Shown here: positions 44,490-57,605 of the stretch, piece by piece
Layout: every line of letters begins with the position of its first letter
How positions within the stretch are numbered: the first letter of the stretch is position 1
Assembly (NCBI GenBank): GCA_037039685.1
Contig: JAWNGF010000002.1
Coordinates: forward strand, 5,270,001 to 5,334,000
Reading direction: 5' to 3'
DNA length: 64,000 nucleotides
Source of the DNA: Ceratobasidium sp. AG-K
Taxonomy: Eukaryota; Basidiomycota; Agaricomycetes; Cantharellales; Ceratobasidiaceae
The notes under the pieces: model-generated
Database searches by the model: none
Seen by the model: the letters and a program-made list of their open reading frames with translations, nothing else
What the model was told of the DNA's origin: nothing
Made by a program: the position numbers and the translations under genes

Positions 44490-44504
44490 ATCCTCCTGAG
44501 CGAT
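44490..44504. repeat. Right target-site duplication of the LINE
   Basis: ATCCTCCTGAGCGAT, identical to 25906-25920. Confidence 0.9.
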
Positions 44505-44587
44505 GATTATATGCGGCTGTGAGTCATAATGATTCGGTCATAAAAGTCCACGAAACCATAGTTTACGAGTCAACTACGCTGTACACT

Positions 44588-45509
44588 ATGGTCGAGGTCG
44601 TTAACCAATACGTCCCACCCGCCAAGAACCCCGTGCAACTCCCCGATCCCGATGCGCCGTACGATATCAACTTTCGATATCCCATCCAGGAGCTCGAGTC
44701 TGATAGACTCAAGCTCGTCCCATTCATTGTGCGTCTGACCTGGTCACCTGTCTTTCTCATTACACATCTCATTAACGAGCGTACTCCGCCAGCCTTCGAT
44801 CTACGCACAAGCCCTCTTCGAAGGCCTCCAGCCCCACCCCGAACTTTTACACTACTTACCCTGGCATCCGTTCAAGACCGTACACGAGTTCGAGACCCAT
44901 TTCGAACAAAAGATTCGGAGCGACCCTTCGTGGTTTGTATACGCCATACTCGACAAGTCCAAGATCCAAGGTAAACCCAATCTCCGTTTCCAACGCTCAG
45001 CTGACCCGCTCCGACCGCAGTTGGTCCACACGCGGCGCTGGCGGGCACGATTGGGTATCTGAATGCGGCTCCCGAACGGGCGAGCGTCGAAATCGGGTAC
45101 GTGATCGTGTTGCCTGCGTACCAGCGTACGTATGTCTCGACGCACGCGATCGGGTTGGTGCTTCAATACGCACTCAACGCGCCTGGGATGGGTGGACTGG
45201 GTTTGAGGCGCGTGCAGTGGCAGGCGCACGCGGATAATGCGGCGAGCGTGCGGGCGGCTGAGCGGATGGGACTCAAGAAGGAAGGAGTCCTCCGGTGCGT
45301 TTCATTTGGCGATCTACGAATTTGAGATCTGATGAGCTGATAGGTGGGAGCGTACGCTGCCGGTCGATAAAGAGTGCGGGCTTCGAGTCCGAGAAAGTGA
45401 CGTGCTCCAGCTACGGGGACGTCATTCCGCAATGCTGGCAATGTGTTGGGATGATTGGGAGAGTGAGGGACGAGAGCATGTCAAGAAGATGATGGAGAGG
45501 AGATCGTGA
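44588..45509 (+). CDS. GNAT family N-acetyltransferase
   Basis: Four exons in phase: 44588-44728, 44793-44970, 45021-45294 and 45344-45509, giving 252 aa. The N-terminal part has LESDRLKLVPF, then HYLPWHPFKTVHEFETHF, typical of RimJ/RimL-like GNATs. AGTIGYLNAAPERASVEIGY and VLPAYQRT form the acetyl-CoA binding strand-loop, and NAASVRAAERMGLKKEGVLR is the characteristic motif before the last strand. It should transfer acetyl from acetyl-CoA to an amine; the substrate is unknown. Before the transposon insertion its start lay about 160 bp from the divergent start of MFS copy 2. Confidence 0.88.
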
Positions 45510-46794
45510 GTAAAGGTAGATTGTAAAGACATTTAAACTGTGTTTTCCGCGACTTGACCTTGTCAAAAGGGGTAAAGGGGGACGTACATCTGATCTAGAT
45601 CAGTTGGTAGGAACAAGGTAGGAGCCTAGACTTGGCGCGTTTTTCGCGTGCAGTGGCAAATCCGCGTTGGCCGATTCACATCTCTTATCTCGTCGGGATT
45701 AAGGACCATTTTCAAGTTTAATCTGCCTAGCCACATTGCAGAACGTCACTGCATAAGCTCGTGCCATTTGGTCTGGCGTATCTCGAGGTGTGAGTAATCG
45801 CGAGTGCTACCGGGGATCCAGACGGTCGCGTCAAACCTTCCCAGACCAGCAAAGTCAATCTTTGCGGGGTCCCCCACTTCGAACGGGCACGGAATCTCGA
45901 GCACGGTCCATCCAGATGGCTGGGCCGAGAAGCCAACCGGGGTGATTTCGGTAGGGGTAAAACAGCACGAATGGAGTCGGAGAGCAGTGTGCGCCTGAAA
46001 TGTCGAGCCTGCGACCGAGTAACAGAAGTCCAGGGAGAATGGCGAGTGTCGTCATAGGAGATAAGAGAATTCGTGTGAATAGACTTTCAGTGGGTGGAAG
46101 GAATACGGACCGGAGAGCGGACAGGACAATGTGTAGCCGCTCGGGCAGTAGCCATTACGGGGTATTTGCGCCGACTGCATGCCTATTCGAGACGAGTGGA
46201 TAGATATCGCTGCAGATATCCAAGAAGACAAAATCACAAGTCAGACGCATCCCGGAGGGAGCCGCGAAGTGCGAGTGATTTGTATGGTATGAAATGCGAA
46301 TCATATACGCGGACCATCGCGAGTCCGAGGTCATCGCGTGAGCTTGGGAGCACACGTTGCGGCGCCTGGCTAGCACGATGGACCGCGATATGGGAGCTGA
46401 TCTGGTGCGATTCGCCTGGTGATTGGCGAACAGGCGAGGCAAGCGCCGAGCGTGCGATGACTCGGATCACGTGGCGGATCGATTGGGCCGTGAACATTTG
46501 GACCAGTGATTCAACCACCACGGAAAGGCTCTCTCCCCGCTCGAAAGCCACCGCCCTCTTCCCCCGATACTGGCGAACACGCGACCAAGGGCCTAGCGCC
46601 TCTTGGGTGTCTTGCGCAGAGCCACATTCACCACCTCCTGTCTCGCGTAGCCGCCGTTGCGGGCGTATATTGTTCTCCACAGCCAAGGAAATTACCGAAG
46701 AATTACCTTTTTGTTGTTGCGAAGCAGACCGCCACATTTGCCAGCACACGATCATCCATCTTCATCTCTCCCACCACCATCTCCCAGACGCACC
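45510..46794. other. Mostly unassigned intergenic region
   Basis: About 1.3 kb. One possible small minus-strand gene lies at 45737-46240 and is listed separately. ORFs on both strands between 46094 and 46825 overlap each other extensively and have no recognisable content. The 3' part should be the promoter of the gene at 46795. Confidence 0.4.
45737..46240 (-). CDS. Possible small Cys-containing protein (uncertain structure)
   Basis: A minus-strand frame after a good acceptor (CATTTCAG, near 45997) reads AHTALRLHSCCFTPTEITPV, then PSGWTVLEIPCPFEVGD, and ends at a TGA near 45737. It has protein-like composition. An upstream piece (IPRNGYCPSGYTLSC) could be an earlier exon. The donor linking them would be a weak GTCTAT, and I could not settle the start. 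No family is recognised; a small secreted protein is possible. Confidence 0.25.
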
Positions 46795-48647
46795 ATGCCC
46801 TCCCCGTCGTCGAAAACGGTGCTGAAACCGATCCTGAAACGGACCCCGAGCGGTGTTACCAAGACTGTTACGTTTAGCGCGACCAACTCGCAGGTGTTCT
46901 TTGCGGACGACTGGGATCGGTCTGCGGTCGAGGTTGTGTCCAAGCTGAGCTACAGGTGCGTGTTGGGTATTGTGTGTTGTGTGTTGGGTGATGCTCATCT
47001 TATCGATAGCGATGTGCTCGAGCTGAAACAACTGTCGCTCGACTCGCTTCCGAGCGACCGCCATGCGTCGATGGGACTGTCGCCGCTGCTGTCGCATGTG
47101 CCGCTGACGCTGTGTCCCGTGGCAGACGAGCCCAAAAAATGTGCCGAGCCAGCACAGCCATCCGCGTCTCCGCTGGTTATTCCCGATTTGACCATTCTAG
47201 CGTCGCCCGTTTCGAAAGCAAGTGTGATTGCGTCACCGCCGTCGCCTGTGTCGTCGGACGCAGAGTCGTCGGTGTCGGCGCTTGGTTCGGCCTCGGCATC
47301 GACGTCGGCATCGTCGCCCGAATCAACTCCGCCCAAGATCATCGCTTCGCTCACGGCCCCAGTCCCAGTTAGGCGAACACTGATGATGAATTTTCAGCCA
47401 TTGTTGCCAGAACCCGGTTCGGAATGTTAGTCTTGGCTGAACATTGTCTTGCTTTCTACTAAGTATGTATCCACATAGTGCCTTCTCCTGTACTCTCCGC
47501 CTCGTCAAGCTTATCCGATGCATCGACCGACACTGGAAAGACCCTGCAAACGCCCCAGACCCCGACCACTCCACGCACGCCCCACACGCCGCTGAGCCCC
47601 ATTCCGGCATCGCCCACGAGCCCAACGTCACCCCAGCCAAAGAGCCGGACCCGGGAAAAGCGGTATTCGGCGCTGTCCGGACTGTCGGGCGAGGTCGGGG
47701 CGCCCTCTCCGACCAAGTCCGCGGGGTCCTCGACTCCCGTGTCTCCCGTGTCGCCGGCCTCGGACACCACCGTTTCTGTCGCGTCGGGTCCGCTCGTTCG
47801 GCCCGTCCCGCGCCGGGCCTTTGCTCCACAAGCGCCGGAGACTGCTCTCGTCCGTCGTGCCAGTGTTGGTGCAGCCGGAGACGATCCAGTCGCGCGTACC
47901 AAGGCCTCGCGCGGATTTGACGGCCCTAGTAAGCGCCTGGCCATTGCCTCGTCGGCCTGGGTCGATGGCGCACTTCCGGATGAACCAGAGCTCCAAGTAG
48001 CGCGTCTGCCGATCGAGCCGAGTCTCCGTCCCGTGCCGCTCCCGGCTTCAACTCCAACCCCACCGCGCCCCCGTCGATCGCACAGCATGAACGAGACACT
48101 GCCCACGCTGGTCAAGTACACGAACCCATACGCCCAGATTCGGGAGACTGAAGAGCTCGGGCTCGAGACGCGTCGCCCAGACAGGGATCTCGTTCCGCGG
48201 TTGCCTGCATCGAGCGTCAAGCCTGGAATGACTCTGCCCGCAGCGCCTCACCTGAGCGAGGGAGGTCTCGGCCTCAGCCTCAAGACGTCTCGTCCGCCTC
48301 CGTCATCGATGAACCGGCCTACTCCGACGCATCGTGCGAGCGTGCATGGCTATCCATTCGGAGCTCGTCCGCCATCGCCCACCCCGACCCTCTCGCGTGG
48401 CTACTCGTCGCCGCTCTCGCCCAATGGTCTGCTCCTCCAGCCACGTTCGGGCAAGCCGCTCGCAACCAAGGACGCCAATGTTCGTGGGTCGAACCCGGGC
48501 TACACACTCGCAGTCGACGGTGGAATGGGCATCAACTCGATGGAGCGCAAGCCTCGTTCGGCCAACGACATGCTCCCGCCGTCGCCCATCCTCGCGCCGT
48601 ACTGTGCACCCATGGCTCGTCCCAAGAACAGCAAAGTCAGCCGATGA
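46795..48647 (+). CDS. Hypothetical Pro/Ser/Thr-rich protein
   Basis: Three exons in phase: 46795-46955, 47010-47425 and 47479-48647, giving 581 aa. The start has a conserved-looking block, LKPILKRTPSGVTKTVTFSA, followed by FFADDWDRSAVEVVSKLSY and DVLELKQL. The rest is disordered and rich in Ser-Pro and Thr-Pro sites (TLQTPQTPTTPRTPHTPLSP), as in regulatory phosphoproteins. PILKR...VTF resembles the short basic-hydrophobic motifs in proteins that bind phosphatases or cell-cycle factors, but that is only a resemblance. No membrane segment or enzyme domain is seen. Confidence 0.7.
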
Positions 48648-49205
48648 GGCGGTCGTGGTCAAGTCGCCCTTCATTTGACGTGTCCTGGTTTTTAGAGTTA
48701 GAGAGAGACACGCCTGTTTGGCCAGCTCATCTCGCCGTCCCGTCCCGTCACGGTTTCCTTTTTTACCTCGCCTTTTACGTAGTTGTCCTATCTCTGCACG
48801 TGTCGATTGTCTTATACCTCAGCTATTGGTCCTGATCTATCCTATGTTCCATGTTCCTGCACCTTCGATCCTGATACACAACATTCCCGCCCGTTTTTCT
48901 CCGCGGTTTAACTTGCGCTTGTTGGACCCTTCTTTGTTTGTTCTGTCCGCTGCGCCTGGATTGATACCTTTTTGCTTTGCTTTTTCCGCTTTCCCTTCCG
49001 TCCCATATATGTCTGTGGCATGTTTCCTGTATCAAGCGTTATGTTTTTTGTTGGATCTGCTGGTACATTAGCACCTATAGAAAGAATTGAAGTTGTAGTG
49101 ATATAGTCTATACATGAGAACCTAGTGACGTCAGATGACGACCAGGGGCGTAGTTGCGTACACTTACGAAGGGTATAGAATGAAAGCAACGAATTGGAAA
49201 GCAAG
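48648..49205. other. Intergenic region between convergent genes
   Basis: About 560 bp, pyrimidine-rich on the plus strand after 48700. It should hold the 3' UTRs of both neighbours. Nothing coding is supported. Confidence 0.45.
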
Positions 49206-49822
49206 TTATAAAATTACGATGACGGTCGAGTAGGAGCCCATTACGGCAACCAACGTCAAAATCAAAGCCCAGAGAAACGGCACCCAGCTGCGATGCATGT
49301 TGGTCAGAGTCAATTGGAATTTAATCGTAGACTCACGTTGACATGCTAAAATAGCCGACCGAGTAGATGGCAGCCAGAACATAACCTGCAGACGCTTAGT
49401 ACTCGCCGGCCCGGACCTTGCGCACTTACCAACAATAGACGCCCCCACGACCGCGAAGAACGTGCCCACGAGGATAAACGCCAGTACCACGGTCACATAC
49501 AGTTCCGGTGCACGGCGCTTGGTCAATCCACGAACGAGAAGCGCAAACGTGCCGCAGAGCGCAAATGACGAAGCATAAAAGATGAGCGTCCAGTATAGCG
49601 TAAACCGGTAGATGTCTGTTCAGATTTGAATGAGTGGCCACTTGATCAAGGTCTTGGCTCACCAAAGGAATTGTATAGATATTGTGTGCCTGGGGGTGGG
49701 TTGTTTGGATCGTTGTCTTTGAATTCGAGGCGGGGGTCGTACAATGATGGGAAACCAGGGACGACGTACCCCGGTGGGGGAGTGAGGCCGCTATCGAGGG
49801 GGCTATTGAGCAGGATGGTCAT
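49206..49822 (-). CDS. Small four-helix membrane protein, TMEM170-like
   Basis: Four exons in phase: 49663-49822, 49430-49615, 49337-49385 and 49206-49287, giving 158 aa. A Pro-rich head (DNDPNNPPPGTQYLYNSF) precedes four hydrophobic segments: FTLYWTLIFYASSFALCGTF, LYVTVVLAFILVGTFFAVVG, YVLAAIYSVGYFSM and WVPFLWALILTLVAVMGSYS. The size and the YRFTLYW entry to the first helix recall the TMEM170 family (ER/nuclear-envelope proteins), but I cannot confirm this. It is transcribed divergently from GPI; the two starts are about 230 bp apart. Confidence 0.7.
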
Positions 49823-50051
49823 CGCATGGTGGTGGGGGAGAGCCAGTTTCAGAATGCTTGGTCAGCAGAGCGCCGCACTCACGTGATGCACCATTCCAAG
49901 TTTATAGCGGTGATCGATTCTGTTTCCCAGGCTCACTCGCGTCCAGGTCGCTCTCCATTCCCACGCCAACCCCGCGCCCGACGCGTTATTAAGGATCGAC
50001 TGATCGAGAGCTGTCTCTCAAACCGCATACATCTCTACCTCTGCCTCTGCC

Positions 50052-52023
<1,972 letters not shown>

Positions 52024-52076
52024 ACTGGTAGTTGCCCATAGTTCGTATCGAAGTGTGTACGTGTAGTCATAATCAT

Positions 52077-52790
52077 TGTTGCTGCCTTCAAAGGGGTCTG
52101 GCGGAAGCGCCGAGTGATGATGCACGCAAAAAAAACCGCCAAGAGTAAAGTTGGTCGAACTCTGTCAAAACGAGTCACTGTGCTATGTAAAGTGTATATT
52201 CCGACTCGCGTCGACGAGGCGCATGTTTGTGTACACATTATATGATACAAACACAGATAATGAGAAATTGACCTCTTGGGGGTCCATGGGTGATCCTGCA
52301 GCCTGGAGTAAAGGTTGGAGCCCAAGAAAGGTATCAATGTACTGGTAAGAGCTTCCTCTATATGCTAGCTGGCAAAGGTCTTCGGAGATTTAGTAATTTT
52401 ACTATGATTGTTGCTGCAAAACCGACTCGTGACTGCTGCCCCTTCGTGTGTCTGACATGTGTAATTACTCCTCGAGAGACAGTAATCCAAGAGATGCGAC
52501 AGTTATTATAAAGCGCTTGTGTAATGATTTGAGACTCTCAACCGCCCTTCCGCCTACGGAATCGCCCATGGGCCCCCACGAGGTAGATTTTTCAGTATCT
52601 GCACTTACATCATATAATGTGCACACAAAGGTGTGCCTCGTCGGCACGAGTCAGAATATACACTTTGCATGGCACAGTGACTCGATTTGACAGAGTTCAA
52701 CCAACCTTACTCTTGGCGGTTTTTTTTTGCGTGCATCATCACTCGGCGCTTCCGGCAGACCCGTTTGAAAACAGCAATAAATTCTATTAT
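52077..52790. mobile_element. Non-autonomous inverted-repeat element (MITE-like)
   Basis: Two arms of roughly 230 bp (about 52077-52305 and 52555-52790) are inverted copies with moderate divergence. Shared blocks include AGCGCCGAGTGATGATGCAC followed by an A run, and GAACTCTGTCAAA. They flank a spacer of about 250 bp without coding capacity. Outer ends read TTGCTGCCTTCAAA and, inverted, TTGCTGTTTTCAAA. No clear target duplication could be fixed, so the family is unknown. It lies between the convergent 3' ends of PGI1 and the NACHT-WD40 gene. Confidence 0.8.
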
Positions 52791-52931
52791 AACCAAAAAT
52801 GCACATGGGACATGAGGCGGTGAGGAAGAATTGTCATAACATACGGCTACAAGAAAAGGATGGCAATCCAAAGAGACAGCGCAAACCAAGGGTACAGGAA
52901 TAAAAGCGTGAGCTGTATAGGACAAACCCAA

Positions 52932-55900
52932 TCACAGGGATGTATCGTAGCACTCGTGCCACCCGTCTCCTAGCAGTGTGGTGCTGTCGACGCGGGCAAT
53001 ACTGCGTGCATTGGAGACGAGGGGATTGGATGGGGTAGGGAACCAAAACCCGTCGCGCATATCGGAGGGCACCCAGAACAGCCGATTCGACTGCGAGTCG
53101 GCCAGCCAGCCGTCATCATCAATGGACCAACCGTCAAATGATGCGGCATCAGGTCGGGTAGCGGCTGCGACATCCCAAAACCGAGCAGTGCCGTCGTGCG
53201 AGCCGGAGATGATACGCGCACCATCGGGAGAGAACGCGACAGAATGAAGGTGCTGGGTGTGACCCTTGAGTGGACCAACCGCCATCGTGCCGCTTTCCAC
53301 ATCCCACACGCATACCGTTGTATCCCAAGAGCCAGAGGCGACGCGCCTTCCATCGGGCGAGAATGCGACGGAGGTGACAGAGCTAGTATGACCTCTGAAC
53401 GGACCGTGCAGCACCGCACCGTCACCCGCGTCCAACACCAGGATCGTTTTATCCCACGAACCAGACACGACTCGCGTCCCGTCGGGTGAAAACGCCACGC
53501 AGGTGACGTAGCTGGTGTGAGCGTCGGAGGTCCAGAGCACAGTACCGTCAGTGGCGTTCCACATGCGGATCGTGTTGTCTCGAGATGCAGAGACGATGCG
53601 AGCGCCGTCGGGCGAATACGCGATGGACGCGATTCTACCAGTGTGGCCCTCGAACGGCCCAGTCAGCGGTTTGCCGATATGCGAGTCCCACAATCGGATG
53701 GTTTTGTCAGAGGAACCAGATGCAATTTGGCGGCCATCAGGCGAAAAGGCAACCGAAGTGACATAATCAGTGTGCCCCTTGAACGAACCAGCAAGCAAGG
53801 CGCCGGTGGACGCGTCCCAAGTGCGCAGGGTGTAATCATAGGAGCCTGATACGATGCGTGCCCCGTCTGGCGAGAATGCCACCGCCATGACTTGTGCGGT
53901 GTGACCTTCGAGCGGCCCAGCGACGAGCGTCCCATTATGAGTGTCCCACACGCAGATTGTCTCGTCACCTGAACCGGATGCAAGGCGTGTGCCGTCAGGC
54001 GACATGGCAACAGAAAAGATGGCGCTGGAATGTCCCAGCAACTTGGTTTGATCAGTTGTCCCTTGGCGCGCGTCCCAGACACGGATCGTGCCGTCGACAG
54101 ACCCGGACAGGATGCGTGTGCCGTCCTGAGTGAAGAGGACCGTGTCGATACCGTTGCTTTCCTCGAATGGCCCAGCGAGCAGATTGCCGCTCTCAGCTTC
54201 CCACACGCAAATCGTACGATCAGGTGAACCAGACACAATCTGGGTGCCATTGGGTGAAAACGACACGGACACGACATGATCGGTATGACCTTCAAATGGG
54301 CCGGCCAACAGCGTGCCACTTGACATATCCCAAACTCGAACCGTGCAATCTGCCGAGCCAGACGCCAGGCGCAGTCCATCGAAGGAATATGCAATGGATA
54401 ACACCCAGTCGGTATGCCCCTCCATCGGTCCCAGAGCTGTCATGCCTATCTGCCAGTTCCAAACGCGGATTGTGCAGTCTGCTGAGCCGGAAGCAAGGTG
54501 TTCTCCGTCTGGTGAGAATGCCACAGACCACACTGCGTCCTGATGTCCTTGATACGCATCACCAATCGCAGCGCCTGTGTACGCATCCCACATGCGGATA
54601 GTGTCATCGTAGGAGCCAGAAGCGAGGCGAGTGCCGTCGGGCGAGAACGCAACGGACAGGACATGTGAGGTATGGCCGCGAAGTGGTCCTACGAGCAAAT
54701 TGCCTTTGTACGCGTCCCAAACACGAACAGTCTCATCATTCGAGCCAGATGCAATGCGGGAGTTGTCGGGAGAGAACGCAACAGAGTGGACTGAGTCCTT
54801 GTGGCCCTCCAGAGGACCCAGGACACGAAAACCGTTTGACACATCCCACACGCTCACTTCATTGCTGTCAGAGCCCGACACAACACGCCTACCGTCGCTT
54901 GATCGGGCAATGCTCCTAACCGAGCCCCCAACAAACCAGATTGCAAGCGCAGAATTTCCCCTGCCCTCGGTTGCCAGACCTTCAATCTGAATTAGACCCC
55001 GCGTTCGCTTCCAGTAGGTTGTCCGCACACGGCTCTCCTTGGATGTAAAAGGCAGCATAGACACGTAGATATGCGGGGTGGACATCGACATCGGACTGCT
55101 TGCAAACACCGTGAGAAAGTTGCGCGTGTCGAACGTGAGGTCTCGGAGCTCAGTCCATTCACCTTCAGGCTAGGTTGCGTGAGTCGACGACGAGAACCCA
55201 AGACCCAGGACACTCACCGGAAGCCAGGCCAGTGCCTGACTAAGCATGATTTCACCATGACCGATCCGTCCTTTCAGGTTTAGCACTTCCATCCAGAACA
55301 GTAGACGTTGCTGCAAGAACGAGTCGAGGAGAAAAAGCGATACGGGCGAGGGTGAAATGCTTGTAAGGTGGTCGGCCCAGTATCTGCACGAGTAGAAAAG
55401 TCCGGTCGAGATTGCCTCGTCGACTCGACTTTGCAGGTTTGGCACATATTTGTCAAACACGTATGATGATTCTAATGTGCATATGTTGAACTTCAGTGAC
55501 CGGCCCATCAACCTGAAGCAACACTCTGCCATGTAGGAGCTCTGGAGAACCTCGTCGCAATGGAACCGTCCGGCCCGTTTCTCGGCGAGCAGAAAGTCGG
55601 GAAACGAGGCGTGGAGAGCGGATACTGATCGGGTGATTGCCGACACATACAGCAGGGATTGTAGGGGACGTATCGCAATCAAAATGTCTTCGTCCGACAT
55701 ACAAAGAATCTCGGCAAGCGCCGGAATCGTCAGCGGTTCCCTCGCGCAGATCACAGTCTTGAGCACTTGGTGCCTTGCAGTAAGCTCTTCCTCTTCATAT
55801 ACCTCCTCGTCCAAGGCATTGGCTAGGATTGTTGCGTACAGGTTGTCAATATCCTGGTAGCTTCGATGCTTCTGGCTTGGCGGTAGTTTCAGTACCACCT

Positions 55901-57605
55901 TCAGTCGTTGTTTTTGGTTCACCGCTCCTCTATCTGGAAGTATGTACCGCACAGTGGTTGCTGCAAAGATGAACAGGCTGCCGGCTCGAGCGGCAAGCTG
56001 GTCGATCTCGGAGGGGGTAATATTGATCGATGCCAGCGCTTCGGTCAGGTAAAGCTTGATGTCCGCCTGCACAAGCGACTCTTCAATATCGTGCAGCCAG
56101 AAAATCGAGCGCGGGACACCATTGCGAGCTGCCATTCTATCTGATACGGCGAGTTCGGGTCGGCTTGCCACAAAAAACTTGATGGGAAGGTTGGCCGCGT
56201 GTTGGATAACCATGTCAAGCACAATTCTCGTCCCAGCTTCGTCGACACATTCGTCCAACGCGTCAATCACCACTACAATCTCCTTAAACGTCACCTGGCT
56301 GATTTTTTCATATGGCTCTGAGATGAGATGCATGAACTGAGCACCAATCTCTCGCTTTGAGACGTCCGAGTAATTCTTCAGTGCTTTGCACAGCTCCTGT
56401 CGGTATAGGTTCGAGTATTGACCCAGCTGATATGCGATTGTCGGTACAATTCGATTGACGTCTTTGCAGTCGGGCGAGTTGCGCGAGCAGAAGAAGCTGG
56501 CCCCGAGCAGTTTGTCCTTCTGCAGCATTTCGCAGAGGGTGTAGGCGATCGTGGTCTTGCCGGTGCCAGCCATGCCGTTAAGCCAGAAGATCTTGGGCGC
56601 GTTCTTGTCATAAGCCCAGCTCTGACTGGTCTCCAGGAGCATTACACGGGTACCTTGCGTACACCCAACTCGCTTGGTGACCGACGTAGGAAGCGCCGCG
56701 TTGTGGTAGGCGTCGTATACTGGTGAGAGGTGCTTGATGCTAACATCCTGCAAACACGGCATGCTATCACCCTACCGCACGAAACATACCATAACACGTA
56801 CCATATCTCGCTCCTTTGATTCGTCCCACAAGCTCAATAGTATATCGCTCTGGGATCCGGTTGAGTTTCTAGCCACATGGGTAATGTTTCGCGTACCTGC
56901 AATTGCTGAAACAGCGCCTCGATCCTCCGGTAGCACCTTAGTGCCACTTCTTCATCCTGCGCCGTTGTGAATCGACCGATTCGTGACCGCTCCTGCTGCG
57001 CTTTGATCGATTTCGTTTGTTCATCAATTGCCCTACAACCACAATCAATCAACTAATATCCCAGAACATAGCCGCTTCACGTACCGTGCGATGTTGGTGA
57101 TCGAGTACGGACCGTCGTGTGGCTTCAGCTCGATGACACCCTTTTGGACTAATGCCGCCAAGTTTGCTAGATCCGACACTAGTTCGTCATATGCTTGACG
57201 ATTTTGTTCCTCGGCCTGTATCGTACGACTGTTGGGTTCGCCAGCGATACCAAACAGTATACGGCTACATACCTCTGAGCGGATGATACACTCCAGTAAT
57301 CCGTCAACGGCCGTTTGCAGCGGAGGCCGCTCGGTCAGACTATCTCTCAGTCCTCCAAGCACCGTCTTTAATGCGCTTATCGCAGGGCTCGTCTCGACTT
57401 GTGCTGCTTGGGGAACGCATGTTGTTACGGGTAGCAGCGCGGTGCTCGGGGTCCGGACGGTTTGAGTGGATGTTACCCCAATCGACCGCGGGTTATCATG
57501 TATAGGCGGGGACGCAGGGGACGGATCAGATCCTGTACGTTGTCTCTTGAGGGAGAGATCGTTGCAAACCAGATCGGGCAACGAGCGTTTCGATCCGGAC
57601 GCCAT
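52932..57605 (-). CDS. NACHT-WD40 STAND protein (NLR-like)
   Basis: Five exons in phase: 57085-57605, 56897-57032, 56802-56849, 55218-56747 and 52932-55169, giving 1490 aa. A disordered head and a helical N-terminal domain (about 60-220) are followed by a NACHT NTPase with Walker A WLNGMAGTGKTTIAYTL and Walker B VVVIDALDEC. Fourteen WD40 repeats then run from SNEVSVWD to DGTARFWD, enough for two seven-blade propellers. This is the architecture of fungal HET-E-like STAND proteins, which sense ligands through the repeats and oligomerise through NACHT to trigger responses such as incompatibility. The N-terminal effector type is not recognised. Walker residues look intact. Confidence 0.92.

Larger units (their letters stand above)
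25906..44504 (+). mobile_element. Nested transposon block: LINE containing two MULEs, one containing a Gypsy element
   Basis: Four insertion events are recorded by target duplications: LINE (15 bp), MULE A and MULE B (9 bp each) and Gypsy (5 bp). The outermost element is the LINE, in plus orientation at both ends but with its middle (29557-32373) inverted. The block lies between the start of MFS copy 2 (minus) and the GNAT gene (plus). Confidence 0.9.

Noticed and set aside
46094..46825. Overlapping long ORFs on both strands (243 and 173 codons) upstream of 46795
   Set aside because: Neither has recognisable motifs or natural composition, and the region is the expected promoter of the plus-strand gene.
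47459..48220. 253-codon minus-strand ORF
   Set aside because: Antisense shadow of the Ser/Pro-rich exon; its composition mirrors the sense strand.
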